The notes beneath the pieces are model-generated. The model was not told the origin of the DNA. It did not search any database and saw nothing but the letters and a program-made list of their open reading frames with translations. The position numbers and the translations under genes are program-made. From an uncultured Muribaculaceae bacterium (GTDB lineage: Bacteria > Bacteroidota > Bacteroidia > Bacteroidales > Muribaculaceae), in the NCBI GenBank assembly GCA_910577585.1, contig CAJTNN010000032.1, forward strand, positions 1 through 23,169: a DNA stretch of 23,169 bases, in the 5' to 3' direction. Shown here one piece after another: positions 1 to 8,527 of this stretch (position 1 is the stretch's first letter; each line of letters opens with the position of its first letter).

Positions 1-61
1 TCAGCGACGCTGACATGCCGGCCTTTATAATTCAATTGCATCGCCCGGAGGCGCGTGCGGA

Positions 62-1729
62 TCAGTCTACGAGAGTGCGGTCAATCTTAGAGTTGTACTG
101 TGACTCTGACTGCGGCACTGACCAACGCCAGCCGTTGTTGTCGCTCGGGTCTTTGCTGAGCTTGCTGGCCTGCGGGATGTTGTTGGAGCGTGTGTTGCGT
201 GCCTCCCATACATTGCGCACCAGCGGCTCGTTCCAGCGCTTGAGGTCGAAGAAGTTGTAGCCTTCGCCCCAGAGCTCGATGCGGCGCTGCAGCTTAATCT
301 CGTTAAGAAGTGCTTCGCCTGACTTGTTGCAGGTGTAGTTGGGATTACGCTGTGCGTTGAGCTCAGCAAGGCAAGCAAGTGCTGTGCCGGTATCATCGTT
401 GTGATAAGCAGCCTCAGCCTCGTTGAGAAGCATCTCGGCGCCACGCATGAAGGGGAATGAGTTTGTGCCGTAGTCCTCGGTGCACCAGAACTTGTACTGA
501 GCGCCGAATGCGATGACTACATCCTTGCTCGACTTCGACTGGAAGTTAGTGTAAGGCTTGGGCCATGACTCATTGGGCTGGCGCTTCTCACCGAATGCCT
601 CAAGCTGATTCATCATGAGGGCGTTGAGTGAGTTGAGGTTCATCGATACGGGGTCACAGGTCTTGTCGTTCCAGAACTGTGCTGAGGTCACACTGTTACC
701 CACGAGCTTATCGGGAGTGAAGAAGAGTTCAGCACGGATGTCGCCTGAGGGAATCTGCTTGTAGAGCTCATAGTTGATTGCACCTGCGCCATTGCCCCAA
801 ACTGCGGGGTACGGGCCGTTGCAGGCGAAGAGCGAACCATGTGCGAAGTAGTAGATGCCTTCGAGCTGCGGAGCGTTGTTCCAGATCCATTCGCCGTTGG
901 CCTCTGCGAAGCCGGCCTTGTACTCTTCGGCAGTCATGATGGGATAACCCTGACGAGCCTTGTTGGCAGTGGTCTGAGCTGTTGCCCAATCCTCCTTAAG
1001 CATGGCGGCACGGGCGTGGATACCGTAAGCTACGCTTGCATCGGGCTCCCATTTGTGGTCGCGCTTTACGCCGCAGCTTTCGAAGAGACCCTCGGCAGTG
1101 GTGAGGTCAGAGTAGAGCTGATTGAGCACATCGTTCATGGTCACGAGCGGGAGCTCTTCAGTGCCGGCATGCAGACGCATCACGCACACATACTTCTCAC
1201 CATTCTGTGAATTCTGCCAACGCGGACCATAGAGCTGCAGAAGGCGCACATAGGCGTGGGCACGTATTGTGAGTGCCTGAGCCTTGATGAAGTCGAGACG
1301 GTCGCGGTCACCCTCGATGGTGTCGATGCCATCAAGAATCATGTTGGCCTGGTTGATGAGGTTGTAGGCATAACGCCAGCCGATGGCGGCCATCCAGCCC
1401 TCCTTCATGTTCATCGACACCCAGTTGAAGTTGGGGCCGGTGGCAGATGCGAAGAAGTATGAATAGTAGTCCTGGCCGAATACGTCGCCATATACCATCT
1501 GAATCCAGGGCTCACCGTTGACGAAAAGATAGTCAGCAAGAGAGGTGTACTGGGTGTACATTGCCTGACAGAGGCCGTAGAGAGCCGCCTGGGCACCCTC
1601 TTGGGTGGTCTGCACAAGGGAGCTCGATACTGAAGTCACGGGGGGCACGTCGAGATAATCCGACGAGCATCCGGCCAGCATTCCGGCAGTGAGGATTGCC
1701 GCGAGACCCTTTTTGAATATATTTTTCAT
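62..1729 (-). CDS. SusD/RagB-family nutrient-binding outer membrane lipoprotein
   Basis: The 555-aa product starts with a lipoprotein signal peptide (hydrophobic core then LAGC, lipidated Cys21, followed by SSDYLDVPP), which is typical of SusD proteins. The C-terminal part has the family hallmark around RIELWGEGYNFFDLKRWNEP, where the last helices pack against the TPR-like core. In the family, SusD sits on the outer face of the outer membrane as a lid on the SusC barrel and captures glycan or another oligomer before import. The gene begins 33 nt after the SusC stop, so the two are almost certainly co-transcribed. The length is normal for the family. The substrate cannot be read from the sequence, because no glycosidase, protease or regulator lies beside it inside the window. 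Further locus genes may lie beyond the left edge. Confidence 0.96.
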   Translation of the reverse strand: MKNIFKKGLAAILTAGMLAGCSSDYLDVPPVTSVSSSLVQTTQEGAQAALYGLCQAMYTQYTSLADYLFVNGEPWIQMVYGDVFGQDYYSYFFASATGPNFNWVSMNMKEGWMAAIGWRYAYNLINQANMILDGIDTIEGDRDRLDFIKAQALTIRAHAYVRLLQLYGPRWQNSQNGEKYVCVMRLHAGTEELPLVTMNDVLNQLYSDLTTAEGLFESCGVKRDHKWEPDASVAYGIHARAAMLKEDWATAQTTANKARQGYPIMTAEEYKAGFAEANGEWIWNNAPQLEGIYYFAHGSLFACNGPYPAVWGNGAGAINYELYKQIPSGDIRAELFFTPDKLVGNSVTSAQFWNDKTCDPVSMNLNSLNALMMNQLEAFGEKRQPNESWPKPYTNFQSKSSKDVVIAFGAQYKFWCTEDYGTNSFPFMRGAEMLLNEAEAAYHNDDTGTALACLAELNAQRNPNYTCNKSGEALLNEIKLQRRIELWGEGYNFFDLKRWNEPLVRNVWEARNTRSNNIPQASKLSKDPSDNNGWRWSVPQSESQYNSKIDRTLVD

Positions 1730-1762
1730 ATTGATTCTCGTTGAGTTATTTGGTTAATTTGG

Positions 1763-4700
1763 TTAGAAGCGGGCTGTGAGCTGGAAGCTGTAAACTCGCG
1801 GAGTCACGAAGTAAGAGGACTGCGAACCGTTGTAGCTCTGCTGCGGGTTGAGACCTTTACGCTTGGTGACAGTGAAGAGGTTGTCGATCGACACGCCGAT
1901 GTTGATGTTCTGCAGCTTGAGGGTGTTGACCCAGTTGCGGGGCAGGTCGTAGCCGATGTTGAGGTTCTTGAACACCAGGTAGTCGCTGCTTGTGAGCCAA
2001 CGCGATGATGTGGTGTTGTTGTACATGCTCAGGTAGTTGTTGAGCTGCGGGATGCCGTTGGGATCGATACGTCCGGGGCTGTCGGCAGTCATGCCGGCGG
2101 GTGCCTCTGACCATGATTTGAGGGCGTCGGCGTGGATTGCGCCGGGGTTCTCGCTCACGCTCATGAAGCCTGCATACACGCTGTCAAGAGTCTTGCCGCC
2201 GAGGCTGTAGGTGAAGAGAGCTGAGAGAGTGATGCCCTTCCATGTGAGGTTGGTGCCGAACGAACCGTAGACTGTCGGGATTGAAGTGCCGCACATCACA
2301 CGACCTGCATATGCAGTGTTAGAAGTGTAGTACTTGCCGTCATATTCCACGAGAGTGCCGTCGGCGCGTGCATCCTCGATGCTCTGGCTGTAGAGTGCCG
2401 GGTCAAACACGAGCTGACCAGCCTCGTTCATCTGATGGAAGTCGTAAGATGCGGGGTCAATCTCGTAGAGGCTCTGACCAGTCAGCTGGTCGACACCTGC
2501 CCATGGATAGAGATAGAATTCATATACTGACTTACCCTCGTGGAGGATTGATGAGCCGCCGATGATGTTGCGGTGGTCAGGCAGTGAGAGCACCTTGTTC
2601 TTCATGAATGTAGCGTCGGCCTGCAGGCTCCATGTGAATTCAGGAGTGCGGATTACGTCGCCGTAGAATGAGAGCTCCCAACCGATGTTCTGCATCGTAC
2701 CGATGTTCTTCAGCACTGTCGGGTTTGCACCTGAGTTCATCAGCGTACCCACAGAAGCGGCCTGAGTCACATTGAAGAGAAGGTCAGAGTTGCGCTTGTT
2801 GAAGTAGCCGATGCTGAAGCCGAAACGTTCGTTGAAGAGCGAGCCTTCAAGAGCGATATCGAAAGTCTTTGTAGCCTCCCAACGCACGTCGGATGCGGCG
2901 AGCTGTGAGGGAGTGATGGTGTATTCGCCATCGTAGGGAGTGTTGGTGGCGTAGAGGGGCCAGTAAGCATAAGCACCTGCAGATACGCAGTTACCTACCG
3001 AACCGTAAGCCGCACGGAGTTTCAAGTAGTCAACCCAGATGAGGTTCTGCATGAATTTCTCTTTCGAGATAACCCAGCTTGCGCCGGCGCTCCAGAATGT
3101 ACCCCAACGGTTGTCTTTGGCAAAGCGTGATGTGCCGTCGCGACGCAGCGAGAGTTCGCCGAAGTAGCGCTGGTTGTAGTTGTAGCGCACACGTCCGAGG
3201 TAAGACTCGTCGTGAACCTCGCCGATTGAGCCACCCATTGAGAGGCGGTCGATGAAGTTAGAGAGGCTATAGTTGTCGTCAAACTGCTGATTGCCGGCAA
3301 GTACATACGACTGATCCTCCTTATAGGTAGTATTCTCATGGTGGAGAAGTACGTCGACATGATTCAAACCGTAGTCATGAGCCCAGTTGAGTTCCTGCAG
3401 GAATGTGTGCTGGTTGATCTGGTAGTATGTGTTCTGGATCATACCACCTGCGGGGGCAGCAGAACCCATCACCTTGTTGCTGAAAGTATAGGCATCGGTC
3501 TTGTCGCGGTGCATTGTGCCACGCACTGTGAGCTCGAAGCCGTAGGGGATGACAGCTGTACCGTAGATAGAGCCGTCGATTACAGTAGCTGAGTTCTTGG
3601 CCTTGTCGGCACGTGCTGTGTAGCCGAGGTTAGAACCCTGCAGATAGCTGGCCTGGTTCCAGATGGGATTGCCGGCACCGTCATACATGATGTTGCCGTC
3701 GGCATCGTGCTGGTAGTAGGGGAAGATAGGAGCCACGCTCATTGAGTTGAAGACGTTCTCGGCAGCGTCGCCGCTGGTGTCGGTCAGAGCGTCAGTCTCC
3801 TGCTGGGTGGCAGCGAGATTGATACCGAATTTGAGGTATGAGGTGGGGTTATAGTTGGCGTTGACGCGGGCGTTGAAGCGCTCGAAGTCGGTGTTGATGG
3901 TATAACCATGCTCTTTCAGATAGCCCACTGAAGCGAAGATGTTGAACTTCTCTGTGGCCGCTGCGGCATTGACGTTGTACTCCTGACGATAGCCTGACTT
4001 GACGCTCACTGCATCCCACCAGTCGAGGTCGCTGAATCCGGGGAGGGGCTGACCGCCGATGAACTGGCCTGTGGGAGTGAAGAGCTCAGCGTCGGGCACT
4101 CCGAATACATTCGATTTTGCATAGGCGCTGATGAAGTTAGATGCGTAGAATGCGCGGGCACTGGCGATATCGGGATAAGCCTCAGATGAAACTGCACCGT
4201 TGGCTACGGCATCATATGCCACCTGCATCCAGTCGGCTGCACCGAGGCGGTCGTAGTTGGGGATACCCTTGGTGTACATACCCTGGCGCACCTGCAGAGT
4301 CACGTCAATCTGGCCTACGTTCTTGGCCTTCTTCGTAGTGATGAGGATGACACCGTTGGCACCGCGGTTACCGTAAAGTGCGGCTGAGGCGGCGTCCTTA
4401 AGCACTGACATCGACTCGATGTCGGCCGGGTTGAGGTCGGCGATCGAACCGTTGTAGGGGATACCGTCAACAACGTAAAGAGGTGCGTTCGAACCGTTGA
4501 TTGAGTTGAAACCGCGGATACGGATTGTAGGCTCCGAACCGGGCTGACCCACTGTGTTGTTGACCTGCACACCGGGAGCGTTACCCTCGAGAGCTGAAGT
4601 TACGCTGGTCACCGGACGGTCTTCAATCTCTTTTGAACCCACGACTGCCACAGAGCCTGTAAGAGACTCCTTGGTAGCTGTACCGTAGGCCACTACCACC

Positions 4701-5008
4701 ACGTCATCAAGCGACGTCGAGGACTGGTCGAGATAGATGGTCATGTCGGGAGTCAGATCGACGGTCTTGGTCGTGAATCCCACATAAGACACATTCGCCT
4801 TCTTGACGTTGGCGGGGACGGTGATTGTGAAATGACCGTCGATGTCGGCAGCGGCTCCGTTGCCTCCGCCGATCGGCATGATTGTAGCACCGATGAGCGG
4901 CTCCTGATTGGAGGCGTCAAGTACGGTGCCGCGGATGGTGCGTGTCTGGGCTTGAAGTCCCAATCCACACAGAATCACGCTAATCATGAGTAAAAACAGT
5001 TTTCTCAT
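1763..5008 (-). CDS. SusC/RagA-family TonB-dependent transporter
   Basis: I chose the start at 5008, giving 1081 aa, because MRKLFLLMISVILCGLGLQAQ is a clean Sec signal peptide. The open frame reaches back to 5101, but those extra 31 residues look like translated leader. After the signal come a carboxypeptidase-regulatory-like domain (TIRGTVLDASNQEPLIGATI, roughly residues 23-90), a TonB-dependent plug (VVVVAYGTATKESLTGSV, then PLYVVDGIPYNG and AALYGNRGANGVILITTKK) and a long beta-barrel ending in the terminal aromatic FQLTARF. The family imports oligomers across the outer membrane using TonB-ExbBD energy. The gene pairs with the SusD gene 33 nt downstream. A promoter and structured leader precede it. 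No anti-sigma-interacting STN domain is visible at the N-terminus, so classic ECF/anti-sigma trans-envelope signalling is not suggested. Confidence 0.96.
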   Translation of the reverse strand: MRKLFLLMISVILCGLGLQAQTRTIRGTVLDASNQEPLIGATIMPIGGGNGAAADIDGHFTITVPANVKKANVSYVGFTTKTVDLTPDMTIYLDQSSTSLDDVVVVAYGTATKESLTGSVAVVGSKEIEDRPVTSVTSALEGNAPGVQVNNTVGQPGSEPTIRIRGFNSINGSNAPLYVVDGIPYNGSIADLNPADIESMSVLKDAASAALYGNRGANGVILITTKKAKNVGQIDVTLQVRQGMYTKGIPNYDRLGAADWMQVAYDAVANGAVSSEAYPDIASARAFYASNFISAYAKSNVFGVPDAELFTPTGQFIGGQPLPGFSDLDWWDAVSVKSGYRQEYNVNAAAATEKFNIFASVGYLKEHGYTINTDFERFNARVNANYNPTSYLKFGINLAATQQETDALTDTSGDAAENVFNSMSVAPIFPYYQHDADGNIMYDGAGNPIWNQASYLQGSNLGYTARADKAKNSATVIDGSIYGTAVIPYGFELTVRGTMHRDKTDAYTFSNKVMGSAAPAGGMIQNTYYQINQHTFLQELNWAHDYGLNHVDVLLHHENTTYKEDQSYVLAGNQQFDDNYSLSNFIDRLSMGGSIGEVHDESYLGRVRYNYNQRYFGELSLRRDGTSRFAKDNRWGTFWSAGASWVISKEKFMQNLIWVDYLKLRAAYGSVGNCVSAGAYAYWPLYATNTPYDGEYTITPSQLAASDVRWEATKTFDIALEGSLFNERFGFSIGYFNKRNSDLLFNVTQAASVGTLMNSGANPTVLKNIGTMQNIGWELSFYGDVIRTPEFTWSLQADATFMKNKVLSLPDHRNIIGGSSILHEGKSVYEFYLYPWAGVDQLTGQSLYEIDPASYDFHQMNEAGQLVFDPALYSQSIEDARADGTLVEYDGKYYTSNTAYAGRVMCGTSIPTVYGSFGTNLTWKGITLSALFTYSLGGKTLDSVYAGFMSVSENPGAIHADALKSWSEAPAGMTADSPGRIDPNGIPQLNNYLSMYNNTTSSRWLTSSDYLVFKNLNIGYDLPRNWVNTLKLQNINIGVSIDNLFTVTKRKGLNPQQSYNGSQSSYFVTPRVYSFQLTARF

Positions 5009-5099
5009 ACTTGAAGTGTTTATGACTTGATTATTGTTGTTCGGTATGTGTTGTTGTCTGGCTGATATGGTAGAATGCGTTCCGATGGTATTAAAACAC

Positions 5100-5160
5100 A
5101 CTCTTCAGTTGTTGTGTCAGGTTGGTAAATCCCCCTTGCTCGAAGGGTGAGATGAAGAGT
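5100..5160 (-). promoter_or_regulatory. Nested stem-loop in the susC 5' leader
   Basis: Arms at 5100-5107 and 5153-5160 are perfectly complementary over 8 bp (ACTCTTCA/TGAAGAGT). Inside them lies a second hairpin, CCCTT/AAGGG with a 5-nt loop (5133-5147). Both fall in the inferred untranslated leader between the promoter near 5211-5240 and the start codon at 5008. No T-tract follows, so this is not a terminator. A regulatory role in translation or stability is an inference. Confidence 0.4.
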
Positions 5161-5210
5161 TTTTCCCCCTCACGGAGGCTCAGGATTTAGGTCCGAAGCA
5201 CTTCATATCG

Positions 5211-5240
5211 CAAATTTAATGTTTTTTTAGATATAGCAAT
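5211..5240 (-). promoter_or_regulatory. Bacteroidetes-type promoter for susC-susD
   Basis: Read on the minus strand, TAAATTTG at 5218-5211 fits the -7 consensus TAnnTTTG perfectly. ATTG at 5240-5237, 18 nt upstream, fits the -33 element. The surroundings are very AT-rich. A start of transcription a few bases downstream of 5211 would give a leader of about 195 nt before the SusC start codon. Confidence 0.6.
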
Positions 5241-5364
5241 AATTTCTCACAGTTATTTTTTGCGATTTCTGCGTTTTTTTTGAAATGTTATCTCCGGTGG
5301 AGTGTCGTAATGACTTGCGCCACCGTCGTTTTTCACTCTCATAAGAGTGAGAACGTCAACATTT

Positions 5365-5946
5365 TCAATATCTTGAGCCGCCGATTATAAGCATTATACC
5401 CGGTTGGCCTACATATTGCCATTCCTTGTGCTTCTCTTCGAAGCTGCGCATGAGGGTCAGGGCAGCCTCGGAGTCGGCATCGCTGCCGATGATGACGTAG
5501 TGATGCGAGTCGTGGATGGCGGCCCGGCTGCCGCGCCATCCTTCGGCGCGCAGGTCGGCGGCCATCGCCTGGGCGTTAGAGCTCATCTTGAAGGTGGCCA
5601 CACTCACACTGTAGGTGGCCAGCGAGTCGGCTGGGCTGAAGCTGGCGTTGGTGGCCCATACCTCGGCGCCGCCTATGCTGGCGCGGCGCACTCCGTCGAC
5701 CTCCTGCAGCACACCCTCGTCGAGACCCATATCCTTCTGAAGCTCCTGACGCCGGGCATCTTCGCGCTCACGTTTCTGCCGGGCCACATCGTAGGCGCTG
5801 CGGTAGTTCTTCTCAGTGGGTTTGCATGATGTGAGGGCGCCTCCGCAGAGCAGTGCACCGGCGGCTACGACAAAACAAAGATGCAGTCTCCACCCCATGC
5901 GGGAGTGGAAACTGCATCTTTTAGTATTCTGATGTGATAGGCTCAT
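5365..5946 (-). CDS. SPOR-domain lipoprotein
   Basis: The 193-aa product has a hydrophobic signal ending in a lipobox (ALTSC, Cys41 from the first Met). A charged, probably helical stretch follows (about residues 45-75, rich in K, R and E). The C-terminal domain begins TYSVSVATFKMSSNAQAMA and continues with HHYVIIGSDADSEAALTLM. This is the SPOR pattern of a repeated beta-alpha-beta that binds denuded septal peptidoglycan glycans. The protein therefore probably sits in the periplasm, anchored in a membrane and directed to the cell wall or division site. The start is uncertain: Met1 at 5946 has AT-rich DNA before it, while Met17 at 5898 would give a more compact signal peptide but lies in the loop of a strong hairpin. 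The partner is unknown. Confidence 0.85.
   Translation of the reverse strand: MSLSHQNTKRCSFHSRMGWRLHLCFVVAAGALLCGGALTSCKPTEKNYRSAYDVARQKREREDARRQELQKDMGLDEGVLQEVDGVRRASIGGAEVWATNASFSPADSLATYSVSVATFKMSSNAQAMAADLRAEGWRGSRAAIHDSHHYVIIGSDADSEAALTLMRSFEEKHKEWQYVGQPGIMLIIGGSRY
5877..5921 (-). promoter_or_regulatory. Strong stem-loop over the start region of the SPOR gene
   Basis: An 11-bp perfect stem (5877-5887 with 5911-5921) continues after a 1x1 mismatch into a 5-bp stem (5889-5893/5905-5909) and a 2-bp cap with a 5-nt loop. The alternative start codon ATG (5898-5896) lies at the loop. On the minus strand the stem is followed by TTTGTTTTGT, which resembles an intrinsic terminator or attenuator tail. 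It could end transcription from the upstream lipoprotein gene or control the SPOR gene. Confidence 0.55.
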
Positions 5947-5990
5947 CTGCGATTTTCATTAATTTTTTGTCAAAATTAATAAAAAATTCA

Positions 5991-6023
5991 GAAAGATATA
6001 TATATCAGCCTATATTTTGCAAT
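5991..6023 (-). promoter_or_regulatory. Candidate promoter for the SPOR lipoprotein gene
   Basis: On the minus strand, TATCTTTC (5998-5991, 7 of 8 to TAnnTTTG) has ATTG 21 nt upstream (6023-6020). A second, perfect -7 match TAATTTTG lies at 5978-5971 but has no -33 partner. The whole gap is AT-rich, so chance matches are likely. Confidence 0.35.
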
Positions 6024-6075
6024 TTTATTTATGCATTGATGCATTTCATTGGTGAGCGCAACGCCTCGGCCTCTA

Positions 6076-6939
6076 TCAGTCAACCTCGATGATGAGGTAG
6101 GGAGTGAGGCTCCAGAACTTGGCGGGATTGGTGATCTTGAGAGTCTTGTTCTCATCCTTGCCGCCCACGATCTCATAGCTACCTTCAGGCATGTTGGTGC
6201 GGATCTTGACCTTCTTGCTGCCTGTGGGGATTGAGCTGAGGGTGCGCTTGTCGGCTGATGTGAAGTAGTTCTGGTTGAAGTCGCCCTGCATCACCTTTGT
6301 CGAGCCGAGGAATTTCTTCTCGAGGAGTCCGTTCTTCTTGAGCTCTTTGTTGGTGCCGATGGCGTAGTAAACTTTGTTGGCTTCGTTTTCGGCAGCCACG
6401 GTCTGGGCCTGGGCCTCGGCTGTGGCGGCGTTAGCCTCCTCTACCTTCTTCTCACCCTCGGCCACCTGATTTGTAAGGTCGCTGATCTGACCCTGGGCTT
6501 TCTCAAGGTCGGCAGTGAGCTGCGAAATCTTCTGGTCCTGCTCGTTGATGCGGGTCTTGAGCTGTTCGATGGTCTTGTTGAGCACGCCGTTGTCTTTGCC
6601 GGCTGCGGCAGCCTTGGCCTGGAGCTCTTCAAGGAGGGCCTTGTTGGCGGCCAGACGCGCACGGATTGTGGCGAGGTTGCGGCGGATCTCTTCACGACGG
6701 TCTACACCTTCGCCTCCACCGGTGTTGTAGAGCAGACCCTCCTGCTGGTTGATTGAGTCAAGGCCTGTATAGATGTCTCCCATAAGGAGAAGGAGTGAGT
6801 CGTTGAAACTACTGGCTTCGTTGTACTGCATCTTCAGACCTGCGATCTGAGCTGAATCCTCGGCCAGTTTCTTCTCATTTCCGGAGCAGGCGCCCAAAAG
6901 CAATGCGCCGAGTCCGATCAAAAGCATACTTTTCTTCAT
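6076..6939 (-). CDS. Coiled-coil lipoprotein of unknown function
   Basis: I chose the start at 6939 (287 aa), because MKKSMLLIGLGALLLGAC is a complete lipoprotein signal with Cys18. The frame is open seven codons further upstream. A first segment (about 20-75) is mostly helical. From about 85 to 190 there is a long heptad-like coiled coil (EELQAKAAAAGKDNGVLN, then KTRINEQDQKISQLTADLE), ending in an Ala/Glu-rich stretch. A compact tail of about 95 residues begins VYYAIGTNKELKKNGLLEK and contains ITNPAKFWSLTPYLIIEVD. From memory, similar proteins with this tail are common in Bacteroides, but I cannot name an experimentally settled function. It is probably a periplasmic or surface rod-like protein. 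It is preceded by a 113-nt gap, so it may be transcribed separately from rsmI. Confidence 0.85.
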   Translation of the reverse strand: MKKSMLLIGLGALLLGACSGNEKKLAEDSAQIAGLKMQYNEASSFNDSLLLLMGDIYTGLDSINQQEGLLYNTGGGEGVDRREEIRRNLATIRARLAANKALLEELQAKAAAAGKDNGVLNKTIEQLKTRINEQDQKISQLTADLEKAQGQISDLTNQVAEGEKKVEEANAATAEAQAQTVAAENEANKVYYAIGTNKELKKNGLLEKKFLGSTKVMQGDFNQNYFTSADKRTLSSIPTGSKKVKIRTNMPEGSYEIVGGKDENKTLKITNPAKFWSLTPYLIIEVD

Positions 6940-7052
6940 AATTCTCAAAATAATTGTCAAGCTCGCTCAAAAAAATCTATGGTGAATAGGTGATTTTTCT
7001 TTGTCGACTTGAGGTTAAAAAGATTAAAAGTTTATAATGTCATTCTGCGGAC

Positions 7053-7805
7053 TCAGCGGAGGCCTGGATTGAGGAATCCGTCGGGCAGCCCGCTAAAGGG
7101 GTCATTACCAGTGGATTTCGACTTTTGGCGTTCCTTTCTTTTTCCGTCGATAATAATAACAAACTCACCCTTGGGTTGGTTCGATGCGAATTCTTCGGCG
7201 AGCTCGCCGAGGGTGGCGCGGTAGTGGGTCTCGAACTTCTTTGATATCTCTCTGACCACGGCTGCCTCGCGGTCGGCGCCGAAGGTCTGGGCCATCTCTG
7301 CCAGGGTGCGGGCTATGCGGTGGGGGGATTCGTAAAACACCATCGTCTCCTCTTTTGCAGCCAGGAGCTCGAGACGTGTCTGGCGCCCTTTCTTCACGGG
7401 CAGGAAGCCTTCGAAGTGGAAGCGGTCGCAGGGGAGGCCGCTGTCGACGAGTGCAGGCACGAAGGCTGTGGCGCCGGGCAGACATTCCACATCAATCCCT
7501 TCGCGTCGGCATTCGCGGCTGAGCAGGAATCCGGGGTCGGATATGCCGGGGGTGCCGGCATCTGAGATGAGGGCTATGGTCTCCCCCGCTTTGAGCATCT
7601 CGATGACACGCGCCACGGCTGTGTGCTCATTATATTTATGATGGCTCTGCATGGGGGTGGTGATGTCGAAGTGGCGCAGCAGCACGGAGCTTGTGCGGGT
7701 GTCTTCGGCCAATATGCGGTCAGCCTCTTTCAAGACCCTGATGGCCCGGAGGGTCATATCTTCGAAGTTGCCCACCGGGGTGGGCACGATATACAGTTTT
7801 CCCAT
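7053..7805 (-). CDS. rsmI: 16S rRNA (cytidine1402-2'-O)-methyltransferase RsmI
   Basis: I chose the start at 7805, giving 250 aa. The family always begins like MGKLYIVPTPVGNFEDMTLR, and the extra 32 residues of the open frame are not family-like. Tetrapyrrole-methylase-fold motifs appear in order: the N-terminal PTPVGN loop, AEDTRTSSVLLRHF, ISDAGTPGISDPG (SAM-binding glycine-rich loop), CLPGATAFVPALVDSGLP, VFYESPHRIARTL and VVREISKKFE. The enzyme uses SAM to methylate the 2'-OH of C1402 in the decoding centre of 16S rRNA. The gene starts 26 nt after the stop of the preceding conserved gene and is the last of a three-gene minus-strand set with dacB. The C-terminus ends shortly after the core fold, as in other Bacteroidetes members. 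Confidence 0.95.
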   Translation of the reverse strand: MGKLYIVPTPVGNFEDMTLRAIRVLKEADRILAEDTRTSSVLLRHFDITTPMQSHHKYNEHTAVARVIEMLKAGETIALISDAGTPGISDPGFLLSRECRREGIDVECLPGATAFVPALVDSGLPCDRFHFEGFLPVKKGRQTRLELLAAKEETMVFYESPHRIARTLAEMAQTFGADREAAVVREISKKFETHYRATLGELAEEFASNQPKGEFVIIIDGKRKERQKSKSTGNDPFSGLPDGFLNPGLR

Positions 7806-7831
7806 AATCTCTCTCGGGGGTGGGTGTGGAA

Positions 7832-8503
7832 TCAGATGAAGTAATTGCTGATGACCATCATGAAGTCGGCCACTACGGGATTCTCGGGGTCGAGATTCCA
7901 TTCGGAAATGTAGTATTCTTCGGCCTCTTCGTAGCTGTCCATGGCGGCGATGGCCTTGAGTGATTGCTCGAAGTCGCTGATGTTGCCACCGAAGAGTTCG
8001 CGGGCATAGTAGAAGCGGTCGTTGATGCTGAACACCGGTGCCGCGCCGCGTGGCACGTCGGCATACTGGCTCTGGACCGGTGTATCTGTTACTGGTGCAG
8101 CCGGGGATGCAGGGGGCGCCGTCACTACCTCGTCATCGTCTGAGAGTTCGTAGCTGCAATCGGGCTCGTCGGCATCCTGAGTTGAGTTGGAGGCGGCGTT
8201 TTCTTCGATCTCAGTTTCTGAGGGGAGGATTTCAGCTTCCGCTTCAACTGATTCGCTGACAATACTTTCCGGCGCGGGTGCAGGTATCTCTACCGTAGAG
8301 GAATCAGCCGGGGCTGACGGGACTGACGGTGCTGCCGGAGCATCCGGGGCGATGAGGCGCTGCATGGTGTCGAGTTTGCCGCGCAGGAGTTCGGCGATAC
8401 GGGCCGGTGGATTCTCGCGCGAGATTGAGAGCTGAAGCAGCCCTTCGAGTTCGTAGGAGAGGTCGAGAAGTTGGATGAGGGTTGTCTTTTCTATTGATGT
8501 CAT
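7832..8503 (-). CDS. Conserved Bacteroidales protein with disordered acidic linker
   Basis: This 223-aa cytoplasmic-looking protein has no signal peptide. Residues 1-52 form a helical head (TTLIQLLDLSYELEGLLQLS). Residues 52-150 are a low-complexity Pro/Ala/Glu/Ser linker. Residues 155-223 form a compact acidic tail (FSINDRFYYARELFGGNISD, then a segment ending ENPVVADFMMVISNYFI). I recall the tail as conserved in Bacteroidales proteins located near rsmI or dacB, but I know of no assigned function. It lies 24 nt from dacB and 26 nt from rsmI, so it is probably co-transcribed with both. The linker makes the middle of the protein likely to vary between strains. Confidence 0.8.
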   Translation of the reverse strand: MTSIEKTTLIQLLDLSYELEGLLQLSISRENPPARIAELLRGKLDTMQRLIAPDAPAAPSVPSAPADSSTVEIPAPAPESIVSESVEAEAEILPSETEIEENAASNSTQDADEPDCSYELSDDDEVVTAPPASPAAPVTDTPVQSQYADVPRGAAPVFSINDRFYYARELFGGNISDFEQSLKAIAAMDSYEEAEEYYISEWNLDPENPVVADFMMVISNYFI

Positions 8504-8527
8504 AGCGTAGTGGGGTGATGAGAGAGG

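Noticed and set aside
1..13. 13-bp palindrome TCAGCG-A-CGCTGA as terminator of susD
   Set aside because: It lies at the window edge, has only a one-base loop and no visible T-tract; the neighbouring sequence is not available.
5333..5350. TCACTCT/AGAGTGA hairpin as terminator of the SPOR gene
   Set aside because: On the minus strand the stem is followed by A residues, not T, so the intrinsic terminator pattern is missing; it may still be a stem-loop.
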